The position numbers and the translations under genes are program-made. Under the pieces are notes generated by a model, which saw nothing but the letters and a program-made list of their open reading frames with translations, searched no databases and was not told where the DNA came from. Of a stretch of 39,332 bases of DNA, positions 30,812-39,332 are shown in pieces. The first letter of the stretch is position 1, and each line of letters opens with the position of its first letter. Source of the stretch: an uncultured Akkermansia sp. (GTDB lineage Bacteria > Verrucomicrobiota > Verrucomicrobiia > Verrucomicrobiales > Akkermansiaceae); assembly GCA_947588645.1 (NCBI GenBank), contig CANPYO010000008.1, forward strand, positions 1-39,332, read 5' to 3'.

Positions 30812-31957
30812 TTAAGGATGTCGATCGGGAGAAGTATCGAGGGTGGGGAGCTCGTTTTGGGGGTCAGAGTGCGCGGCGTCATCAATAATTGAGGCCATCC
30901 ATCGCAGGTCGGTGGAATGCTCCATAGCCAACTTCAGGAACATGGTGATGGGCACGGCCAGCAGCATGCCGATGGGCCCCCATACCCACCCCCACACGAT
31001 GACCGAAATCAGTACCATGGAGGTGGCCATACCGAACTGCTTGCCCAAGAAGAGCGGTTCTATGCCGTTGCCTATGGCAAAGTTGATGCCCAAATACCCA
31101 CCGGCTACAATGAACATGCTCCCCCAATCCCGCATGACCAGAGCCAGCAAAACAGGCGGTATGGCCGCTACGATGGATCCGATAGTCGGTATGAAATTCA
31201 GTACGCATGCCACAAATCCCCACATGAAAGCGAAGGGAACCTCCATGCAGTGACAGAGTGCCCATGCCAGCAACCCGGTACTCACACTTGCGAGCGTTTT
31301 TATGATCAGGTATTTTTGAACGCCTCGCAGCGCATCGAGCACCGTCAGTTTGCCCTGCCTGCTCGGCAAGTTGTCCAGATTACGCCGAAAAAGCGGGGCT
31401 TCTCCCAGCATGAAGGTCATCAAAATGAGTACCAACACCGTCACCGACATAAAGGAGAGCACCTGCCCGGTGATCGATTGAGAAAAAGCGATGATTTGTT
31501 GGGGATTGATGACTGGGTTCGCCTGGGAATCGAAGAGATTGTGCAACTGTTCGTGAAAAGGTAGTTCTTTGGCCAAGTCGAGGAGCTCGTTCACGCGGGT
31601 CTTGAGATGCGGCATAAAGTTGCCCTGCAAGGTTGCCTTCATATCTGCTGTCAAAAATTTCATGAGGCAAACCAACCCAAAGAGCACGGCCATATCCACG
31701 ATGACCGTACAGGTCACTGCCAGCCAGTGCGGAAGGCGTATCCCTCTGCGCATGAGGTCAATGATCGGGTAACTCACAATTGCCAGAAAGGCGGCCAAGA
31801 CAATGGGCGCCGTCATTTCCCGTGTGTATTTCAGCCCAAAGAGCACAATGAAAGCGGCCGCAGCCACCAAAAGAACGCGAGCCCCATTGCCCACCATATT
31901 CTGCGGCACCTGTTTAGTTTGCCCCGCCGGGCATTCTTCTGGCTTCGCTCTGCTCAT
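30812..31957 (-). CDS. AI-2E family transporter
   Basis: This is an integral membrane protein of the AI-2E/UPF0118 family. Members include TqsA-like autoinducer exporters and Na+/H+ antiporters. The 381-residue product has about eight helices. Paired N-terminal helices (ARVLLVAAAAFIVLFGL, LAAFLAIVSYPIIDLM) are followed by a large soluble loop and a C-terminal set with FIPTIGSIVAAIPPVLLAL and WGWVWGPIGMLLAVPIT, which are family hallmarks. The start ATG (MSRAKPEEC) lies 7 bp after a TTGAAA-17-TACAAT promoter; the ATG three codons upstream overlaps the -10 box. It is the first gene of an operon with lysA and the deaminase. The substrate is unknown, and lysine or diaminopimelate export is only a guess from context. 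Confidence 0.87.
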   Translation of the reverse strand: MSRAKPEECPAGQTKQVPQNMVGNGARVLLVAAAAFIVLFGLKYTREMTAPIVLAAFLAIVSYPIIDLMRRGIRLPHWLAVTCTVIVDMAVLFGLVCLMKFLTADMKATLQGNFMPHLKTRVNELLDLAKELPFHEQLHNLFDSQANPVINPQQIIAFSQSITGQVLSFMSVTVLVLILMTFMLGEAPLFRRNLDNLPSRQGKLTVLDALRGVQKYLIIKTLASVSTGLLAWALCHCMEVPFAFMWGFVACVLNFIPTIGSIVAAIPPVLLALVMRDWGSMFIVAGGYLGINFAIGNGIEPLFLGKQFGMATSMVLISVIVWGWVWGPIGMLLAVPITMFLKLAMEHSTDLRWMASIIDDAAHSDPQNELPTLDTSPDRHP

Positions 31958-31964
31958 CGCCGCC

Positions 31965-31993
31965 ATTGTATCCTTCCAACCTGCATATTTCAA
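31965..31993 (-). promoter_or_regulatory. Promoter of the AI-2E transporter-lysA operon
   Basis: On the minus strand this is TTGAAA, a 17-bp spacer, TACAAT and seven bases, then ATG. It implies a leaderless operon transcript. Confidence 0.6.
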
Positions 31994-32035
31994 GGGAGAA
32001 TCGCACCATGTGCATTTTTTTCTCACAACCGTGCG

Positions 32036-32120
32036 GTACGATCTCGCATCGCACTGCCCGCGCAGCGCGCGCATTATCCCCAAATCGTAAATCGTACATC
32101 GTAAATCGTACCTCGTACAT
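32036..32120. repeat. Long octamer array next to MITE copy 5
   Basis: CCGCGCAGCGCGCGCATTAT leads into five tandem ATCGTAAA/ATCGTACA-type units (about 32082-32120), the longest uninterrupted array in the window. The array ends in CATAGGC, which runs into the mobile element. Confidence 0.75.
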
Positions 32121-32532
32121 AGGCAAACGCATTTGAGAGAAGTCAATCGACAGAGAAAATGCTCTTATGGTCTGATATCAATGTCTATACGTATCAAAAA
32201 TCGTGACAACAAGTGGTCATCATCATGATGGTTCTAAAGGGATCTCAGCACACATTAATGATTCGAAAAAATCTGCGCAACGCGCACATTATTAACAAAT
32301 CGTACAAAACTGCCGACGGTGTAAGGCAGGTTGGACAAAAGCGCAGCTTTTGCCCCGCAGGGGCGAAAGCGACCGACGGCTGTAAGGTCGATTAGCCAAA
32401 AGCACAGCTTTTGCCCCGGAGGGGTGAGGAGTCGTGAGGCGACTCCGAAGCAATAGGCAATGAGGTGCCTACGAGTCATCGTACATCGTACATCGTACAT
32501 AGGCAAACGCATTTTCTAATGCGTTTGCCCTG
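32121..32532. mobile_element. MITE-like element, copy 5, inverted and interrupted by other modules
   Basis: The right-end sequence (AGGCAAACGCATTTGAGAG, 32121) and core are present in inverted orientation. Inside the octamer array, at about 32306, some 180 bp of other modules are inserted: two tandem GCCGACGGC units and the GGAGTCG/CGACTCC module. The array then resumes (ATCGTACATCGTACATCG, about 32480-32510) and the left-end hairpin finishes at GCCCTG (32532). No target duplication is seen and the first end has lost its CAG. This copy is 412 bp. Confidence 0.82.
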
Positions 32533-32550
32533 GGGGGTGTTCATCCGAGC

Positions 32551-32580
32551 TTGACAGAATCAGGAGCTCATGACTATAAT
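32551..32580 (+). promoter_or_regulatory. Promoter of the PA14-like gene
   Basis: TTGACA, an 18-bp spacer and a consensus TATAAT are present. Transcription would start near 32587, giving a leader of about 20 nt without a ribosome binding site. Confidence 0.65.
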
Positions 32581-32607
32581 AGCTGTAGACATTCGACGGC
32601 ACCCATT

Positions 32608-33885
32608 ATGGCCATCCGGTTCCGCTCAACAAACACTGCTCGTGATAGCATCGAGTCGCTGCGTCATCGTACGCGGCAGTATGCGATCGTCTTGATGGTC
32701 GGCATTCTCTCCGCCATCTTGGGTGCTTTGTATGTCACCAAGATTCTCATTGAGACGCCCCCCATGACCGAGTTCATCGTGTACCAGGGGGATACCATTG
32801 AGAATGAGGTGAAGACTACGCCGAAGGTGCGCGATATTTCCGGCGGTAAGCCGCCTGCCGCACCTCCCGTAGCGCCCATTATTGCCGCTACAACAGATGT
32901 GGCCAATCCGTCGTTTACGATGGATGTGGATATGGATGTGCCTGCAATGTCGACGAGTGGCTTTGATTCGATAGGGGGTAACGGTTTGGGCGATGGTATG
33001 GGAGAGGGAGCCGGGCGTGGCGGCATGGGCGGCAAGAAGGTGGATTCTGCTTTCGTCGGCTATTTCTGGGATCTGAAGCGCACGGTAAATGGCAAACCAT
33101 CTGCTTACGAGGGTGCAGTTAGCAACGAACAGGTTCTTGAGTTCGAAAGTAACTTTTACAACAAGGGGTGGGATCTCGGCACCCTTGTCATGTTCATGCG
33201 TTCCAAGCAGCAACTCTACAGTACCTGTTTCTTCATGCCGAACTGCAAGGACAACGAGGCGGTGCACGCTTATGACGCCTCCGGCAAGCAGGGGCTGAAG
33301 AAGAGCCGTTGGCTTGCTGTGTATCGAGCCAAGGTAAAGGCGCCGGTTAGTGGTACCTTCCGCTTCGTGGGTGCGGCGGACACGGTGATGGCCGTGCGGT
33401 TTAACGGACGCAACGTCTTGGCTTGCGGTCTGCACAATTTGCGCAATGCAAAATGGAATGAGTGGCTGGACTTTCCCGACGTTAAAAAACAACGCGCTAC
33501 TCTCGTGGAGTACAAGGGTATCCAGGCCTGGAATGAGTCTCTCGGAGGTTTTGAGGTGGGAGACCCCGTTACCGTCAAGGCCGGTGAGTGGTACGAGATG
33601 CAGGTGATGATTTCGGAAATTGGAGGTGGAGAGTTTGGTTTCTGTTTGCTTATTGATGAAGAGGGTGGTGAGCAGAAGACCGATAAGGATGGCAAGCCCA
33701 TCTTCCAACTTTTCCGAACAAACTTCTCTGCACCCACTGTTGAATCTCTTTACGAGACCATTCCCGAGGAAAACAAGCAGAGTGATGCTGAAGGGGAAGT
33801 GATGCTTCTGAAAGAAATTCCTTATGATCCGGATAGCCGCATTTGGGAAGCTAAACCCGTGGATTCCGACGTAAAGATGAAGTAA
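32608..33885 (+). CDS. Membrane-anchored protein with a PA14-like domain
   Basis: The 425-residue product has an Arg-rich cytoplasmic N-terminus (1-25) and one membrane helix (about 26-47, YAIVLMVGILSAILGALYV). A low-complexity Pro/Ala/Gly/Met linker runs to about 150, and a large exported domain follows. That domain contains FYNKGWDLGTLVMFM, SRWLAVYRAKVKAPVSGTFR, FVGAADTVMAVRFNGRNVL and KAGEWYEMQVMISEIGGG. The order 'sugar-binding-like sheet, FNG turn, Gly-Glu-Trp-Tyr' resembles PA14 carbohydrate-binding domains. That is a family impression only. It is transcribed alone, and the Gly-rich spacer suggests a surface or periplasmic scaffold. Confidence 0.7.
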   Translation: MAIRFRSTNTARDSIESLRHRTRQYAIVLMVGILSAILGALYVTKILIETPPMTEFIVYQGDTIENEVKTTPKVRDISGGKPPAAPPVAPIIAATTDVANPSFTMDVDMDVPAMSTSGFDSIGGNGLGDGMGEGAGRGGMGGKKVDSAFVGYFWDLKRTVNGKPSAYEGAVSNEQVLEFESNFYNKGWDLGTLVMFMRSKQQLYSTCFFMPNCKDNEAVHAYDASGKQGLKKSRWLAVYRAKVKAPVSGTFRFVGAADTVMAVRFNGRNVLACGLHNLRNAKWNEWLDFPDVKKQRATLVEYKGIQAWNESLGGFEVGDPVTVKAGEWYEMQVMISEIGGGEFGFCLLIDEEGGEQKTDKDGKPIFQLFRTNFSAPTVESLYETIPEENKQSDAEGEVMLLKEIPYDPDSRIWEAKPVDSDVKMK

Positions 33886-33892
33886 TCAGAGC

Positions 33893-34160
33893 CACATCTG
33901 TCCCAAGAAAATCTTCTCCGGGCTCATTCAACCCATTTCTTCGCGTGTGGGATGCGAGACACACCACTTTCTTTCGCGCAACGCTCGCTAGCTTTGCAAT
34001 CGTACATCGTACACTGTACTTCGTACATAGGCGCCGCTAGGCGTCACCGCCATCGTCTTCGAAAATTCCGCGTCGCCTCCGCTCCGCTCCCCGCGCGTAG
34101 CATGCTGGCATTCAAATCGTAAATCGTACATAGGCAAACGCATTTTCTAATGCGTTTGCC
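33893..34160. repeat. Composite repeat block upstream of the small lipoprotein genes
   Basis: Modules in order: the 54-bp repeat (33893-33945); an octamer array with the hairpin GGCGCCGCTAGGCG (about 34000-34045); the GC-rich module (34055-34110); CAAATCGTAAATCGTACATAG; and a left-end hairpin (34133-34160) ending GCCCC. It is the most complete example of the module order in a single gap. Confidence 0.75.
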
Positions 34161-34178
34161 CCGCGGTTGCTTTTTGTA

Positions 34179-34207
34179 TTGGCAAACTTTGAAGAATATG
34201 CTAATAT
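34179..34207 (+). promoter_or_regulatory. Promoter of the small lipoprotein operon
   Basis: TTGGCA, a 17-bp spacer and TAATAT predict a leader of about 36 nt. It starts 19 bp beyond the repeat block. Confidence 0.6.
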
Positions 34208-34250
34208 ACCACCGCAGATTCCTCCTAGCGTTTAACTTTTCCGTAATATT

Positions 34251-34397
34251 ATGGGCTTATTTCTGAGACGAGTCGCAGTCATGCTTGGGCTGTTGGGGTG
34301 CATGTGCAGCGTGAGCAGTTGCACGACGGCTACGCAGTTCTTGCGATACCTGCTGAACATACCGGGTCAACTATTCAACGCAGTCACACCGAGATGA
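34251..34397 (+). CDS. Small putative lipoprotein (48 residues)
   Basis: The frame translates as MGLFLRRVAVMLGLLGCMCS, then VSSCTTATQFLRYLLNIPGQ and LFNAVTPR. A basic start, hydrophobic core and VSSC lipobox mark a tiny lipoprotein whose mature part is about 25 residues. Its stop overlaps the start of the next gene as ATGA. The strong promoter upstream, the signal sequence and the overlap make it a real gene despite its length. Function unknown; it may be a small envelope component. Confidence 0.75.
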   Translation: MGLFLRRVAVMLGLLGCMCSVSSCTTATQFLRYLLNIPGQLFNAVTPR

Positions 34398-34789
34398 GTA
34401 AAATTCGACGAATCATGCTGTTGCTGCCGGTGGTGGCCGTGGTGGTTTCTTGCCAGCAGGGGCTGCCGCCCGGGGGAAGTGTGGGGGTGAGGACGTACTC
34501 GGATGCGGTGGTACACATAGGGCAGGTGGATCCCGCGTATCAGGCCTATTTCCGTGCGCAAAATGCCGCGAACTATTCGCTGAGTGATCAGCGTCGCGCG
34601 TACATAGCGGCTGCTCAGACGGCACGCACTCCGGTTCGTGCGTCGGATTATCATCCGGGAGATGTACGCCGTGCGTCATCCGATCGCAAGCGCCGAGTTT
34701 CCGACAAAGCGCGTGTGGTGCGCCGCAAATCGACGACGAGTTCGCGGAAAAATGCCGTTGCTGCCCGCAAACGCTCATCGCGCCGCTGA
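34394..34789 (+). CDS. Putative lipoprotein with a highly basic C-terminus
   Basis: The 131-residue product begins MSKIRRIMLLLPVVAVVVSC, a signal peptide with a VVSC lipobox. The mature part has a Tyr/Ala-rich section (YSDAVVHIGQVDPAYQAYF) and ends in an Arg/Lys/Ser-rich tail (RKRRVSDKARVVRRKSTTSS and beyond) that could bind nucleic acid or anionic polymers. The start was chosen at the ATG that overlaps the upstream small lipoprotein gene; the longer frame has no signal peptide. Function unknown. Confidence 0.75.
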   Translation: MSKIRRIMLLLPVVAVVVSCQQGLPPGGSVGVRTYSDAVVHIGQVDPAYQAYFRAQNAANYSLSDQRRAYIAAAQTARTPVRASDYHPGDVRRASSDRKRRVSDKARVVRRKSTTSSRKNAVAARKRSSRR

Positions 34790-34797
34790 CTTTCTCC

Positions 34798-35473
34798 ATG
34801 AATTTGTGCACAGAAATGCCCCGAAGAGACGACACCGTAACGGAAATCGCTCCTCTGCAGGATGCCACGACGGCTGAAATCGTGCAGCAGCCCGAGTGTT
34901 CCCCTGAACAGGAAGTGCGGGTGCAGGAGCTTTCGCGCAATTTACTTGGTTCGCTGTGGGGCAGTGGGTTGTTTCTGATTTTGATTGGGGGACTCTATGA
35001 GTTGTACGCGTGGGACAGCGAGGGGCGCGCCCAATGGCTGCATCTGACATTGGTGGTCGCAGTGCCGGTGGCAGTCGTTGTGGCGCATGTGCGGCGAATG
35101 CGCAGGCTGCGACAGCCCATTTTTCAACAGGGTTTTATCGTGTTCCTCGTGATGAATTCGTTGGTTTTGCCGTTCCTTTTCTATTTGCCGATGCTCTGGC
35201 TGAAGTTGCTTGGTCCCTTCTTTGCCCTGGGGTATGGGCTTAGTTTTCTGTGGTATGGAGCGACCTACGACAGCTTGCCGCATTTGTTGGCAGCGAGTTC
35301 ACTCGTGGTGGGCGCTGTGGTCAGCATTCCATTCTGTTACAGTTTATCACCTGTCCTTGGTGGGGCTGTCATTTTCATCGCGGGTATTGCCATTCTCGTG
35401 CTGGCTTTCCGCATGGGTAAACTTCAGAATGCGCGCTTGGCAGCCAGAAATCGGGCTTTGCGCAAACAGCAAT

Positions 35474-35496
<23 letters not shown>
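34798..35496 (+). CDS. Integral membrane protein of unknown function
   Basis: The 232-residue product has an acidic cytoplasmic N-terminus (about 1-50). Six likely helices follow: GSGLFLILIGGLYELYAW, LVVAVPVAVVVAHV, FIVFLVMNSLVLPFLFYL, LGPFFALGYGLSFLWYG, LLAASSLVVGAVVSIPF and GAVIFIAGIAILVLAFRM. The tail is basic. No transporter motif was recognised. It starts 8 bp after the previous gene and is probably the last gene of the lipoprotein operon. Its 3' end overlaps the convergent PfkB gene by 23 bp. Confidence 0.7.
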
Positions 35497-38866
<3,370 letters not shown>

Positions 38867-39091
38867 CGGGTTTATGCCCCTTGTTCCGGCTGCCCGGTGA
38901 AGGCACACCGTATGCTTCTACTTCCATATGTGTCAGATCGAAGAAAAACGTAGTGTAATACACTGATTGTAAATTATTAAAGCTAACAAATAAGATTCTT
39001 GATCCAGCCCCCTCTCCAAAATGCGTTTTATTTAACAATTTTTACATGAGACGCCGATATTGAATCTGATAGATACTTTCTGAGGAGGTGT

Positions 39092-39273
39092 TCTCTTTTT
39101 GAAAGAGATGTCCAGTCTTAAATTTCAAAAAGACTAAAAAAAAATAAATAGGAACAAGAGGGAGTAAAAAAAGCAACAAGGCTACCCGCCTCTCCAAGGG
39201 CGTGACACAAATGCAATATTCTCATTACAAACACATAACACAGAAAGCCCCGTGTATCTCTTTCAAAAAGAGA
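39092..39273. repeat. 18-bp inverted repeat pair at the right edge
   Basis: TCTCTTTTTGAAAGAGAT (39092-39109) and its exact reverse complement (39256-39273) are 146 bp apart. Each copy is itself a near-palindrome. The text between them is A-rich with no convincing gene. The whole 38867-39332 stretch shows no coding sequence I can support. The pair could be the ends of another small element or two operator sites. Confidence 0.6.
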
Positions 39274-39332
39274 TATGCTCCATCCCGCAGTGAACGGCGA
39301 CGACATGTCATCAGAGATATCATGCGAGAATT

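Noticed and set aside
32080-32120. Octamer arrays considered as CRISPR
   Set aside because: The units are 8 bp in direct tandem with no spacers, and no cas gene is in the window.
39118-39306. 62-codon minus-strand frame at the right edge
   Set aside because: It has no promoter or recognisable family, and it contains one of the inverted repeats.

Overview
This is a bacterial chromosomal window of about 39 kb (GC-rich by eye) and it is mostly core metabolism. The gene set and the family resemblances suggest the Verrucomicrobiota, possibly near Akkermansia. That placement is inferred from protein recognition only: a DUF4492-cydA-cydB oxidase operon, a SMUG1-type uracil glycosylase, a divergent DnaA, a PA14-like exported protein and low Shine-Dalgarno use. 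No search could be run.

Layout. Two tRNAs (Val, Thr) with a promoter and duplicated terminators lie at the left edge. At 0.7-4.3 kb, nadB, a secreted protein of unknown function and a HAD-hydrolase/FolB fusion form one plus-strand operon. At 4.8-7.1 kb there is a Pro/Gly-rich lipoprotein and a secreted hypothetical protein. At 7.4-9.8 kb a SMUG1 glycosylase diverges from a parA-comF pair. At 10-13.2 kb a minus-strand operon holds a phosphosugar mutase, a DUF486 membrane protein and XerD. At 13.7-16.6 kb lies the cytochrome bd operon. At 16.6-20.9 kb are surface-glycan genes (GT25 glycosyltransferase, acyltransferase/SGNH protein). At 21.4-24.2 kb dnaA is followed by a CDF metal transporter, with a possible oriC upstream. 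At 25.2-29.0 kb are argJ with an overlapping C39-like protease, rpsT and a small hypothetical gene. At 29.0-32.0 kb an AI-2E-type transporter, lysA and a dCMP deaminase form an operon. At 32.6-35.5 kb are cell-envelope proteins. At 35.5-38.7 kb lie ligA and a PfkB kinase.

The most unusual content is intergenic. Five copies of a roughly 230-245 bp element with 15-bp terminal inverted repeats (CAGGGCAAACGCATT) are present. Three of them are flanked by 10-bp target duplications, so they are MITE-like mobile elements. Their left end (a hairpin plus an array of the octamer ATCGTAMA) also occurs without the core at about seven other places, joined through the octamer array to several other repeated modules. 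Nearly every gap of more than 250 bp is built from these modules. One element copy supplies the last 17 residues and the stop codon of the SMUG1 gene.

A second pattern concerns gene starts. In seven or eight single genes or operon heads a good -35/-10 promoter ends only 6-10 bp before the start codon, which predicts leaderless or almost leaderless mRNAs. Convincing Shine-Dalgarno sequences are rare throughout the window.
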